43,918 bases of DNA from Candidatus Ancillula hodotermitis (GCA_031262545.1 JAISHP010000091.1:1-43918); one strand, 5' to 3'; counted from the stretch's first letter, positions 34,622 through 42,869 are shown. The notes: generated from the sequence alone by a model not told the origin. Numbers and translations are program-made.

Positions 34622-35854
34622 ATGAGGATTGAAAAAAAGATTTCTATTGTATTAATAGTTTTTGCTTTAGTATTATCTCTTAGTTTTGCATTCCAATCAA
34701 TTGCTAAGGCTGATACTAAGACTGATTCTCAAGATAGTATTTCTGTGACAGTTTCTCCGGCTACAAATGAAATTAACTTAACTCCTGGGGTTGATTATAC
34801 TGCAAAATTAAAAGTTACAAATACTGGAGCAACCCCTTTTAAGATTTATGTTTCAGCAGCACCATACCGAATTTCTGATGAGGGGTATGATGTTGATTTT
34901 GAAACAAAGGATAAATTCTCTCAGATGGCTGATTGGTTCAGTTTCGAATATGATAAAGACAGAGTTTTAGCACCAAAAGAAGATATGGAAGTAACTTATA
35001 TTATTCATGTTCCAGAAAATGCGGAAGTTGGTGGTCAATATGCTGCAGTATTTGTTGATACTGAAGATACAGATTCAGCAAATGGAGATTCAGTTCAGGT
35101 TGCTAAGCGTGTTGGGTCATTAATTTTTGCCAATTTAGGAGGAGCAAAGAAATATGGTGGTGACGTGCGTCAAGATATTAAATGGTGGTATATGTATCCG
35201 TTTATAAATGACGATCAGGCTCGAGAACAAAATATTGATATTGATAAAGATGGAGCAAAAACTTTCGCTTATATTACTAATTCAGGTAATATACATAATT
35301 ATGCCACCTATCAGCTAAAAGTAAGTAGTCTTTGGAATGAATGGTTTGGGAATGGATATACATGGCAATCTGATCCTGTATCAAAACTAGTTTTACCAGG
35401 AACAACTCGTAAATTTGTTATTCCTTGGGAAAATGATAAATTTGGAATATATTTTTTCACCCAAACAGTGCAATTCGGAAATGGAAGTAACGGGATCCCT
35501 AGTCGCTTCCAAGATACGAGTTGGACTTTTGTCTGTCCTTTACTATGGGTAATTATAGCAATTGTAATAATTGTATTACTGATAATCTTACTTATTGTCC
35601 GTCACTATCAAAAGAAGAAAAAACAGCAAAAGAAACTAAAAGAGGCAGAAAAGCAACTTGCAGAAGAAGATGCTGAAGTGAAAGAATTTTTAGATTCTCA
35701 TAAAGAACAATTAAAGAAAGAACTTTTAGCAGAGCTAAAAGGTGAAGAAGGTAAAGATAATTTAGAAGACAAAACTGGAGATAAAGAAAAACTAGACTCT
35801 AAAAAAGAACAAAAAATAGTTGATAAAGATGATTTGATGTCAAAATATTTGTAG
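34622..35854 (+). CDS. DUF916 (WxL-interacting) membrane protein
   Basis: The 410-aa protein has a signal peptide (to about residue 31), then the DUF916-type domain: VSPATNEINLTPGVDYTAKL, FKIYVSAAPY, YIIHVPENAEVGGQYAAVF and VGSLIFANLGG. A second beta-rich part (about 180-300) follows, then a TM helix (about 303-330, LLWVIIAIVIIVLLIILLIV) and a ~80-residue highly charged cytoplasmic coil. DUF916 proteins accompany WxL surface proteins and link them to the wall, which matches the gene upstream. The start is fixed by AAAGGAG a few nt before the ATG. It has its own promoter, so it may be expressed separately from the large protein. Confidence 0.8.
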   Translation: MRIEKKISIVLIVFALVLSLSFAFQSIAKADTKTDSQDSISVTVSPATNEINLTPGVDYTAKLKVTNTGATPFKIYVSAAPYRISDEGYDVDFETKDKFSQMADWFSFEYDKDRVLAPKEDMEVTYIIHVPENAEVGGQYAAVFVDTEDTDSANGDSVQVAKRVGSLIFANLGGAKKYGGDVRQDIKWWYMYPFINDDQAREQNIDIDKDGAKTFAYITNSGNIHNYATYQLKVSSLWNEWFGNGYTWQSDPVSKLVLPGTTRKFVIPWENDKFGIYFFTQTVQFGNGSNGIPSRFQDTSWTFVCPLLWVIIAIVIIVLLIILLIVRHYQKKKKQQKKLKEAEKQLAEEDAEVKEFLDSHKEQLKKELLAELKGEEGKDNLEDKTGDKEKLDSKKEQKIVDKDDLMSKYL

Positions 35855-35879
35855 TTAAAAGATTCTTTGAAAGAGGTGA

Positions 35880-35885
35880 GATAAT
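35880..35885 (+). promoter_or_regulatory. -10 box, leaderless promoter of the LOG gene
   Basis: GATAAT lies 6 nt before the ATG at 35892, inside the 37-nt gap after the DUF916 gene. Confidence 0.65.
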
Positions 35886-35891
35886 ATAGAC

Positions 35892-36545
35892 ATGAGTTAT
35901 AGCGATTTGGAATTCGGTGTTGAATCGGATTTTGTGACTGAAAAGTATGAAAAAGATTTATTGGCTGGAAGAGAGTTTATTCAGACTGTTCCTAGTGGTG
36001 TAACAATTTTTGGTTCAGCTCGGACTGTTGAAGGTAATTCTGATTATGAACAAGCTCGTGCTTTAGGATCTGCGCTTGCAAAAAATGGTGAAACTGTAAT
36101 TACAGGCGGTGGCGGCGGGATAATGGAGGCTGCTAATCGCGGTGCTTTGGAAGCAATTCAGGAGAGAATTACTAAATCAGAAGTAGAATCTGTGGGAATG
36201 AATATAGTTCTACCGAAAGAACAACACTTGAATGAGTTTACTACAAAATCACACACATTTCATTATTTTTTCTCTCGTAAAACTTGTATGCTTAATGCGG
36301 CTAAAGCATATGTTTATTTCCCAGGTGGTTTTGGGACTTTAGATGAATTAACAGAAGCCGCTGTGTTGGTTCAAACAAAGAAGATTCCTCCTTTGCCATT
36401 GATTTTGTTTGATACTCATTATTGGGGACCTTTGATAAGTTTGATAGATGAAACTTTACTGGTTAATCAAATGATTTCAGCAGGAGATCAAAATATATTT
36501 CAAAGAGCTGACACAATTGAAGAAGTGTTGAAATTGATAAAATAA
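35892..36545 (+). CDS. LOG-family (TIGR00730-like) nucleotide hydrolase
   Basis: The 217-aa Rossmann-type protein has GGGGGIMEAANRGA (the GGGxxGxM nucleotide loop) and PGGFGTLDELTEA, the hallmark PGGxGTxxE. Plant and bacterial LOG enzymes release the base from cytokinin riboside monophosphates or AMP; many bacterial members are misnamed lysine decarboxylases. The natural substrate here is unknown. The N-terminus is ~30 residues longer than minimal LOGs. It is 27 nt upstream of the sirtuin and likely shares its transcript, so both may work in nucleotide/NAD metabolism (inference). Confidence 0.85.
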   Translation: MSYSDLEFGVESDFVTEKYEKDLLAGREFIQTVPSGVTIFGSARTVEGNSDYEQARALGSALAKNGETVITGGGGGIMEAANRGALEAIQERITKSEVESVGMNIVLPKEQHLNEFTTKSHTFHYFFSRKTCMLNAAKAYVYFPGGFGTLDELTEAAVLVQTKKIPPLPLILFDTHYWGPLISLIDETLLVNQMISAGDQNIFQRADTIEEVLKLIK

Positions 36546-36572
36546 TCCATTTACAAATTGTAAGGAGCAAAA

Positions 36573-37403
36573 ATGCTAAAAACACAAAATGAGGAATTGA
36601 ATAAAATTCTTGAGAATTCAAAAAAGATAGTATTTTTTGGAGGTGCTGGGGTTTCAACAGAAAGCGGAATTCCTGATTTTCGCTCACAAGATGGGCTATA
36701 CAATCAAGAGTATGACTATCCTCCTGAAACAATTCTTTCTTGGACTTTTTTTCGTGATAACCCAAAAGAATTTTATAGATTCTATCGTGACAAAATGTTG
36801 GGCATGGACCACCCCGTCAGCTCCGCTGCCACCCCTCCAGAGGAGGGGAACTTTGGTTATCAGCCGAATAATGCTCATAAATGGTTGGCAGAAAATAAGA
36901 TTCCGGTTTTGACACAAAATATAGATGGACTTCATTCAATAGCTTTAGGAGTTGATCCAAGTGAGAATCAATTGAAATATGATATTTGTGAGTTGCACGG
37001 ATCAATTTGGCGTAATCATTGTTCTAAATGTGGGAAGTTTTACGGATTGGAAAAGATTGAAAAATCGGTAAACGAAAAAGATGGAATTCCGAGATGTACT
37101 AATACGGGAATGTCGGGTTTGGAATGTAAAGGAATAATTAAACCTGATGTGGTTCTTTACGAAGAGGGGTTACCAAGCGATGTTTGGAGCAGAGCAGAGC
37201 AGTTAATTGCTGAAGCTGATACCATGATTGTTGGTGGAACTTCGCTAATCGTCTATCCTGCTGCAGGTTTAGTTCGTCTTTTCGCTAGTAAAGAAATTGG
37301 AGGGAAATCCAGAAAATTAGTCGTGATCAATCGTGATCAATCACCGGCTGATTCTTGGGCAGATTTATCCATTCATGGGTCTATTGGGGAAGTTTTAAAT
37401 TAA
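36573..37403 (+). CDS. Sir2-family NAD-dependent protein deacylase with inserted palindrome
   Basis: The 276-aa sirtuin removes acyl groups from lysine using NAD. It shows GGAGVSTESGIPDFRSQDGLY, TQNIDGLH, the catalytic His142 in ELHGS, and four zinc cysteines (Cys150, Cys153, Cys175, Cys185). Between FYRDKML and PNNAHKWL, where relatives have only a few residues (YPDAK-like), this protein has about 15-20 extra residues, including HPVSSAATPPEEGN. These are encoded by a GC-rich palindromic element, which keeps the frame. The site is on the surface before the NAD-binding TQNIDG strand, so activity may survive. AAGGAG lies before the ATG. Confidence 0.92.
   Translation: MLKTQNEELNKILENSKKIVFFGGAGVSTESGIPDFRSQDGLYNQEYDYPPETILSWTFFRDNPKEFYRFYRDKMLGMDHPVSSAATPPEEGNFGYQPNNAHKWLAENKIPVLTQNIDGLHSIALGVDPSENQLKYDICELHGSIWRNHCSKCGKFYGLEKIEKSVNEKDGIPRCTNTGMSGLECKGIIKPDVVLYEEGLPSDVWSRAEQLIAEADTMIVGGTSLIVYPAAGLVRLFASKEIGGKSRKLVVINRDQSPADSWADLSIHGSIGEVLN
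36808..36850. repeat. GC-rich palindromic insertion within the sirtuin gene
   Basis: Bases 36809-36848 are 30/40 G or C by eye count, while the flanks are AT-rich. The segment ends in a hairpin, CCCCTCC (36832-36838) and GGAGGGG (36842-36848), with a 3-nt loop. It is read in frame as HPVSSAATPPEEG. It looks like a mobile palindromic repeat that tolerates coding insertion, similar in kind to Rickettsia palindromic elements. I see no second copy in this window. Confidence 0.65.
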
Positions 37404-37428
37404 GAAACTAGATTAAAATTTCTCTAGA

Positions 37429-38304
37429 CTAGAATTCATGAAGTGTTGAAATTGATTTGACTAATTTGTCAACGACTTTGAAATTATTTCTAGTGCCAAT
37501 TTCAAATGCTTGACTATCAGATTTTGAAGAAACATAAGCACTAATTTCTTTAGTTGGAGAATCGTAGTTAGATATATCTCTAATGCAAAGAAGATGATTT
37601 AAAAGGTTAAAGCGATTCAAGACAGTTGCAATTGCATTATCTTCGCATTGAGTTGATTTGTAAAAACCTTGAACATTTTGTTTACGGTGAGAAAAAAGGT
37701 GCTTTGCTGTATTAACAACAACATCTGCGCGTTTAGACATGTGTTCTCCGTGCCAAAAATCATCGCCTGTTACGCTGATCCCAGTTTGTATTTTAGCTAT
37801 TTTTTCAGGAAGATCAATTGGATCTTCAAGTTCTAAGTCTTCAGTTGTATCTAGTGCCCAGTTGACAAGTTTTGGGTTAAGTTGCCAAATTGCAAAATCA
37901 TCAAAATCGGGGAAGCGTAAAAACACTTCTTCAGTTTCCAAATCTAAATTAATATCTTTTGGTGAAAAGTGGTGTCCAAGCTCAAAATCGACAACTGCAT
38001 TAGCTATAATTACATCTCCGAGGGAAACACGCCGAAAAGGCCCACCGGCACAACCTACTGAAAAAATTAGAGCTTTTTCAAAATCTAAATCAGGTTGGGA
38101 AAGAACAAGAGTCATTGACATGGCTGAATTAGCTTTACCCATATTACCGTAAGTTCCAATAATTCCATCTTCTCGGATATAAAGTGGATTTTCTAAACCT
38201 TTTATATCACGAACTTCGGTTGTATTTTCTGAGAAATAGACCTTTTTAAAGAGTTCGAATTCAGGTTCAAATTGTGCCATAATTAATATCTTTACATTCT
38301 TCAT
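37429..38304 (-). CDS. NUP-family nucleoside enzyme (purine nucleoside permease-like)
   Basis: The 291-aa cytosolic protein has the nucleoside phosphorylase fold. Pattern GTYGNMGKANSAMSMTLVL, then FSVGCAGGPFRRVSLGDVI and DFELGHHF, with TGDDFWHGEHMSKRAD, QCEDNAIATVLNRFN and CIRDISNYD, matches the NUP family (named for purine nucleoside permease). No TM segment is seen, so I expect a soluble hydrolase or phosphorylase acting on purine nucleosides. An in-frame start at 38361 adds 19 hydrophobic codons spanning a promoter; the ATG at 38304 lies 6 nt after a - strand TATAAT and is preferred. It converges with the sirtuin gene. Confidence 0.8.
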   Translation of the reverse strand: MKNVKILIMAQFEPEFELFKKVYFSENTTEVRDIKGLENPLYIREDGIIGTYGNMGKANSAMSMTLVLSQPDLDFEKALIFSVGCAGGPFRRVSLGDVIIANAVVDFELGHHFSPKDINLDLETEEVFLRFPDFDDFAIWQLNPKLVNWALDTTEDLELEDPIDLPEKIAKIQTGISVTGDDFWHGEHMSKRADVVVNTAKHLFSHRKQNVQGFYKSTQCEDNAIATVLNRFNLLNHLLCIRDISNYDSPTKEISAYVSSKSDSQAFEIGTRNNFKVVDKLVKSISTLHEF

Positions 38305-38310
38305 ACTATT

Positions 38311-38316
38311 ATTATA
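38311..38316 (-). promoter_or_regulatory. -10 box, leaderless promoter of the NUP gene
   Basis: On the - strand TATAAT ends 6 nt before the ATG at 38304. Confidence 0.7.
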
Positions 38317-38338
38317 CAGGAAAAAATGGTAAAGTATA

Positions 38339-38344
38339 TATAAT
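38339..38344 (+). promoter_or_regulatory. -10 box, leaderless promoter of the toxin-antitoxin pair
   Basis: TATAAT lies 6 nt before the ATG at 38351. The 46-bp gap shared with the NUP gene holds both divergent -10 boxes, so their -35 regions must overlap each other. Confidence 0.65.
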
Positions 38345-38350
38345 ATATAT

Positions 38351-38547
38351 ATGAGTAGCAACGAATCATTTACAATAAATCCTGATGAGAGTTCTAAAGA
38401 ATTCAGGAGTCATATTATGGATCGTGTTGCGATGGCGGGTGACCGTAATAATAGAATACCTGTCGATGTTTTTTAAAAGAAGAAACGAAAGAAGATTGGC
38501 AAGATTGTCGGGAATTGAAAGAATATAACAGAGGACAATTTCAGTGA
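38351..38547 (+). pseudogene. Antitoxin gene interrupted by a -1 frameshift (or recoded)
   Basis: The leaderless ATG opens a 41-codon frame (MSSNESFTINPDESS...) that stops at TAA 38474-38476, right in a T6-A4 run (38469-38478). Reading -1 at this run continues IPVDVF into LKEETKEDWQDCRELKEYN and ends RGQFQ at TGA 38545-38547, two bases before the toxin start. The joined ~65-aa product has the size, charge and position of a RelB/Phd-type antitoxin. It may be a one-base deletion, a sequencing error, or programmed slippage. No specific family was recognised. Confidence 0.55.
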
Positions 38548-38548
38548 T

Positions 38549-38902
38549 GTGAACTATTCGGTTCAACTGCTTGATGAAGTAGATCGTGACATCGATGAGC
38601 TTTCCGACTTTTACCGCGATATGGTAGATGATGCATCTGCAGAGAGGTTTGAAGGCGCATTTGAAGAGATGATCAAATCGTTAGGTTACTGGTCTCGAAG
38701 CAATAAGATGTTTGAAAATGATGATCGAGTCCGAAGAAGAGATATGGCTAGCCACAAGGTGGCGGTAATATATGTTATAGATGATGAAGTGTGCGAAGTC
38801 ATTGCTGTAAAGGCTTTTCATTTTTTGTCAGATGACATAGCTTTAAGAAAAATGGTTGATGAAAGATTGGAACTTCTTCAAGAACGCAAAAAAACAACAT
38901 AA
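38549..38902 (+). CDS. RelE/ParE-superfamily toxin
   Basis: This 117-aa basic/acidic protein fits the RelE/ParE fold: an N-terminal strand (NYSVQLLDEVDRDIDELSDF), two helices (DASAERFEGAFEEMIKSL), and C-terminal strands (HKVAVIYVIDDEVCEVIAV) followed by a helix. Such toxins cut mRNA on the ribosome or poison gyrase; I cannot tell which. The start is a GTG just after the antitoxin's TGA, with AGAGGA about 13 nt upstream. Its codon and base use is clearly richer in G and C than the genes before 38300, suggesting acquisition. Confidence 0.72.
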   Translation: MNYSVQLLDEVDRDIDELSDFYRDMVDDASAERFEGAFEEMIKSLGYWSRSNKMFENDDRVRRRDMASHKVAVIYVIDDEVCEVIAVKAFHFLSDDIALRKMVDERLELLQERKKTT

Positions 38903-39080
38903 GTAACCTGTGCTACAATTGATATGCTTAGCCGGAGATGAGGGCAGTGAGGATTCACGACAAGTCATTTTTTTCTGTGCTTGTTTTTTTATTCTCCTTT
39001 TTTTAAAGGGAGTAGACACGAAGTTGTGAGGTTTTTTGACTTAGATGGAATAAATTTTCAAAATCTACGTTTTAGATATT
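38903..39080 (+). promoter_or_regulatory. Intergenic leader upstream of mutT with hairpins
   Basis: TACAAT (38914-38919) could start a transcript near 38926. The following ~150 nt hold small hairpins: GTGA/TCAC around 38948, and a CTCC-TTT / AAA-GGGAG stem around 38994-39012. T-runs at about 38969 and 38985 could end a short RNA. TTGACT at 39036 may be a -35 for mutT. No known riboswitch was recognised. Confidence 0.3.
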
Positions 39081-39491
39081 ATGAGTAAGGTTATAAATGT
39101 AGCAGGGGCTGTAATTGTCAATAAAGATGGTAAAATTTTGTGCGCTCAGAGAGGTGATATAAATCGTGAGTTAGCAGGAATGTGGGAATTTGCTGGAGGG
39201 AAAATTGAAGCCGGTGAAACTCCTGAGCAGGCTTGTAAACGTGAGATTCAAGAAGAGTTAAAGATTGAGATTGAAGTCGGAGAGAAAATCGTGACTTCTA
39301 GTTATGATTATGATTTTGGAACTGTTGTTATGACTACTTTTTATTGCAAGATGGTTGATGACGAGGCTGAACCAAAAAGGACAGAGCATGCGGAGTTTCG
39401 ATGGCTAAAACCTGCTGAACTAAACACTTTAAATTGGGCTCCTGTTGATAAAGAAGCAGTTGAAATAATCGCTAAGAGAGGCGTAAAATAA
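39081..39491 (+). CDS. mutT: Nudix hydrolase, MutT/NudG-like
   Basis: The 136-aa enzyme has a complete Nudix box, GGKIEAGETPEQACKREIQEEL (G-x5-E-x7-R-E-U-x-E-E), plus the MutT-like start VAGAVIVNKDGKILCAQRG with MWEFAGGK. It should hydrolyse damaged or unusual nucleoside triphosphates such as 8-oxo-dGTP or modified CTP. Its stop overlaps the ATG of the PLD-helicase gene by one base (TAATG), so the two are cotranscribed and coupled. That suggests a joint role in nucleic-acid repair or defence rather than housekeeping. No good ribosome site is seen before the ATG. Confidence 0.85.
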   Translation: MSKVINVAGAVIVNKDGKILCAQRGDINRELAGMWEFAGGKIEAGETPEQACKREIQEELKIEIEVGEKIVTSSYDYDFGTVVMTTFYCKMVDDEAEPKRTEHAEFRWLKPAELNTLNWAPVDKEAVEIIAKRGVK

Positions 39492-42400
39492 TGAATGACC
39501 TGAAAAGTGGAATCTACGAGATGCCAATTACTGAAAAATTGAAATCAAAAATTGATAATACTCCGCAAGAATATATAAAAAAAGTAAAAATTGATAAAGA
39601 TGAGCAAGCTGGTATTTTAGCAGATTATATTCGTAGTAAAGTTTACGCAAAACTGTCAGACTTACAAGATGAAGAGAAGGCTGAGGAGAAAATATATCAA
39701 GAAGCAAATCAGATCCTCGAACTTATCGATAATGACTCGAAAATCATTCCTGAAGATAAGAACGTTCTGCGGAGCATTAGTTCTTCAACAGAACATTATA
39801 GTATTTTTCCAGAATCATCTCTTGTTGAGCCGACCTTGTTTTGTGCAAACAATAATAAAATCCCGAACTTGTCTGAAGAATTCAAAAAAGAGATTGCCAG
39901 TTCAGACAAACTTCTTCTTTTAGTTTCATTTATCAAGACTGGGGGAATATCTATACTTATTGAAACTTTGAAAAATTTCACCGAAAACGGAGGTAAGTTA
40001 AGGGTGATAACTACAACTTATATGGGTGCTACTGATGCTAAAGCAATAAAACAACTTTCCAAGTTGCCCAATACCCAAATCAAAATTTCATATGATACTA
40101 AAGCGACAAGGTTACATGCGAAGGCATATATGTTTGTAAGAAAAACAGGGTTCTCGACAGCCTACATTGGTTCTTCAAACCTGTCAAAAAGTGCCATAAC
40201 TAGCGGAAAAGAATGGAATGTGAAAATTACTGCCAAGGGTCTTCCTGATTTGTATAGGCAAACAACATCCCAGTTTGAGGTTTTATGGAATTCTCCAAAT
40301 TTTGAAACTTACAATGATGATGACGATTATAAAAAACTTCTTTCTTGTTTGAAAAGTGAGAACGCGCCAACTGAAACATTTCAATTGGATTATTTCTTCA
40401 ATGTTCAGCCATATCCCTATCAGCAAAAGATATTAGACGATATTGAATATCAAAGAACAGTAAAAAACAATTATCGTAATTTGGTTGTTATGGCAACTGG
40501 AACAGGAAAAACTGTTATTTCGGCTTTGGACTATGCTCGATTTAGAAAAGAGCAATTATCAAATGGAAGGACTGCCAGGCTTTTATTTATTGCTCATAAT
40601 GTTGATATCCTAAGTCAAAGTCTTAAGTGTTTCAGGTCTGTTTTGAGAGATCAGAATTTTGGTGGATTATGGGATGGTAATAATGATCCTTCGGAGAAAA
40701 ACTATGTTTTTGCCACAGTTCAAACTTTTAGTAATGAGATCTCTAAGTTTGATACTAAATACTATGATTACATTGTCGTTGATGAGGTTCACCATAGTGG
40801 TGCGAGTTCTTATTACGATTTACTTACTCGATTGGCTCCAAAAATTGTTCTAGGTCTGACTGCGACGCCTGAGAGAATGGATAATTTTGATATTCTAAAG
40901 TTCTTCAATGGAGCTGTTTCTGCGGAACTGGATCTATTTGAGGCAATAAACGAAGAGCACTTATGTCCCTTTCATTATTTTGGGATATCAGATGTTGTTG
41001 ATTTGGATGATGTAGAATTCCGACAAGGAGATTATGTAACAAGTCAACTAAGTAAAAAAATGCAAACAGACATCAGAACGAAATGTATAAAAAATGCTAT
41101 CGATAGGTATTGTTTGGATTTATCTCAAATCAAAGGTATTGGATTTTGTGTTGATAAAGATCATGCTCAATTTATGGCTAGTGAATTTAATAGAATTGGA
41201 ATCAAATCAGATTATTTGATTAGTGGAGATAGAAATTTAGAGAAGAGAAATAGCCTTCCCAAACGTCTTGATTCTGGTGAAATTCAATTTATTTTTACTG
41301 TAAATATGTATAATGAAGGTGTTGATATTCCCAGTATCAATACAGTTTTATTCTTAAGACCAACAAAAAGTAAAACAATATTTCTTCAGCAACTCGGGAG
41401 AGGACTCAGGAAAGAAGAGGATAAAGAATGCTTGACAGTTCTTGATTTTGTTGGGAATCAGAATCAAAAATATCGTTTCGAGAACAAGTTAAAATGTCTT
41501 GTCACAAAAGGAACAGTTAAGAAAGCTGTAGAAAATGGATTTTCTTATGTTCCCTCAGGGTGTGTCGTTCAATTAGAAAAAGTAGCTCGCGAAAAAATTC
41601 TGAAAAATATCAACCAGCACTCTACGGGAAGGAAGTGGTTTTATGATGAGGTTAGGGAATTCAGTGACAATTACGAAAAAGAGCCAACATTGGAAAACGT
41701 CACTTCTGAACTGGAGCTAACTGCTGAAGAAATTTACGGTGAGGTTCTTAAAAAGGACAAAACGCTCACTTCTCTAAGAAATGAAAATTTTAAAGACCAA
41801 AACGAATCTTTGTATCGCAAGATGCTGACAAATGTTAGTAAAATGAATTCTCAGATTCTTTTGGATATAGTGAATGAAATTCTTGAGAATCAGTCGATAA
41901 ATATAGCTAATATGACAGACGAATTTTTGAGACTATTATATTTTACTTGGGGTGGCAAAAAGATCGAAGATATTGAGGTTGTGAAATTAGAGCTTTCATC
42001 TCTACTTAGTTCTAGAGAGCTATTGGAAGAATTGAAGGAACTTATTGAATACAATTATAGGCATGTTCAAATTGAATCTGATTTGTTTGCTGTAGATAAT
42101 TTGATTTTGAACAGATATGCACAGTACACAAGAGGGCAAATTAAAGGCATGTTAGGCTATGGTGGTATAAATCAACTTGAGGGAGTTTTTTCTCCTAAAG
42201 ATACCAATATAACGATTCTTTATGTAACTCTTGATAGAACAGAAAGAGATTTTTCGCCATTGACAATGTATGACGATTATATTATTGATCAAGATTTTTT
42301 TCATTGGCAAAGTCAACCTAGAGATAGGATTGGCGGCAGCAATTATTCAAAGTACACTGATGATAATCGTAATATTTTACTTTTTGCTAGACGAAATAAG

Positions 42401-42538
42401 AAAACAATTCACTATACATTTTTGGGTCGAGCGAAGCTTGAAAGTATCAAAGATGAAGCACCATTTAATATAGTGTGGAAATTAGACAAACCATTAAAAC
42501 AAAGAACCATAGACTGTCTTGGCGGTTTAGTGGCGTAA
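39491..42538 (+). CDS. PLD nuclease-SF2 helicase-DUF3427 fusion protein
   Basis: The 1015-aa protein has three parts. Residues ~115-270 form a phospholipase-D-type nuclease domain with the HxK motif His209-Lys211 (LHAKAYMF) and GSSNLSKS (from Gly227). Residues ~290-640 form an SF2 helicase with Walker A ATGTGKT (335-341), DEVH (Asp431-His434), LTATPER, and motif VI QQLGRGLRK. Residues ~840-1010 match DUF3427 (RGQIKGMLGYGG, then DIDQDFFHWQS-like and LLFARRN). Such HKD-nuclease/helicase proteins are found next to Nudix genes and are thought to act in DNA repair or phage defence. The overlap with mutT and the TA genes nearby favour defence here (inference). Confidence 0.88.
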   Translation: MNDLKSGIYEMPITEKLKSKIDNTPQEYIKKVKIDKDEQAGILADYIRSKVYAKLSDLQDEEKAEEKIYQEANQILELIDNDSKIIPEDKNVLRSISSSTEHYSIFPESSLVEPTLFCANNNKIPNLSEEFKKEIASSDKLLLLVSFIKTGGISILIETLKNFTENGGKLRVITTTYMGATDAKAIKQLSKLPNTQIKISYDTKATRLHAKAYMFVRKTGFSTAYIGSSNLSKSAITSGKEWNVKITAKGLPDLYRQTTSQFEVLWNSPNFETYNDDDDYKKLLSCLKSENAPTETFQLDYFFNVQPYPYQQKILDDIEYQRTVKNNYRNLVVMATGTGKTVISALDYARFRKEQLSNGRTARLLFIAHNVDILSQSLKCFRSVLRDQNFGGLWDGNNDPSEKNYVFATVQTFSNEISKFDTKYYDYIVVDEVHHSGASSYYDLLTRLAPKIVLGLTATPERMDNFDILKFFNGAVSAELDLFEAINEEHLCPFHYFGISDVVDLDDVEFRQGDYVTSQLSKKMQTDIRTKCIKNAIDRYCLDLSQIKGIGFCVDKDHAQFMASEFNRIGIKSDYLISGDRNLEKRNSLPKRLDSGEIQFIFTVNMYNEGVDIPSINTVLFLRPTKSKTIFLQQLGRGLRKEEDKECLTVLDFVGNQNQKYRFENKLKCLVTKGTVKKAVENGFSYVPSGCVVQLEKVAREKILKNINQHSTGRKWFYDEVREFSDNYEKEPTLENVTSELELTAEEIYGEVLKKDKTLTSLRNENFKDQNESLYRKMLTNVSKMNSQILLDIVNEILENQSINIANMTDEFLRLLYFTWGGKKIEDIEVVKLELSSLLSSRELLEELKELIEYNYRHVQIESDLFAVDNLILNRYAQYTRGQIKGMLGYGGINQLEGVFSPKDTNITILYVTLDRTERDFSPLTMYDDYIIDQDFFHWQSQPRDRIGGSNYSKYTDDNRNILLFARRNKKTIHYTFLGRAKLESIKDEAPFNIVWKLDKPLKQRTIDCLGGLVA

Positions 42539-42565
42539 AGAGATAAAAAAGATAAGGAGAAGAAA

Positions 42566-42778
42566 ATGACATATGATGAATTGGTAAAAGAACTAAAAAA
42601 GATGTATCAACAGTATGGAGGTCCATATCCAGCATTGCATTTATTCGGGATAAAATATTCAGAATTCTTGGAGAATAAAAATAAAGCTGAGATAGCAGAG
42701 CGTGCAACAGGTCATAAATCTTATGGATCTGAGATTTCAAAAGGTACGAGAATCGCTCCTTATGTTACGATAAGGTAA
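42566..42778 (+). CDS. Small unrecognised protein after the PLD-helicase
   Basis: This 70-aa basic cytosolic protein starts 27 nt after the helicase gene with a strong AAGGAG before the ATG. An N-terminal helix (YDELVKELKKMYQQY) is followed by ALHLFGIKYSEFL and AEIAERATGHKSYGSEISKG, which reads like a helix-turn-helix or a small DNA-binding module. I do not recognise the family. Its place in the operon suggests a specificity or regulatory subunit for the helicase. Confidence 0.7.
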   Translation: MTYDELVKELKKMYQQYGGPYPALHLFGIKYSEFLENKNKAEIAERATGHKSYGSEISKGTRIAPYVTIR

Positions 42779-42869
42779 AATGAATTTATTTGTAAAAAGC
42801 GTCGAAAGTTTAATAGTTTATTGGGTGTAATAAGGTGACTAAACACTGTTTGGTCTAAAAAAGTCCCAA

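Noticed and set aside
38903-39080. Known riboswitch (TPP, SAM, yybP-type) before mutT
   Set aside because: None of the conserved core sequences of these classes could be matched; only a GGGAGTAG stretch is vaguely similar.
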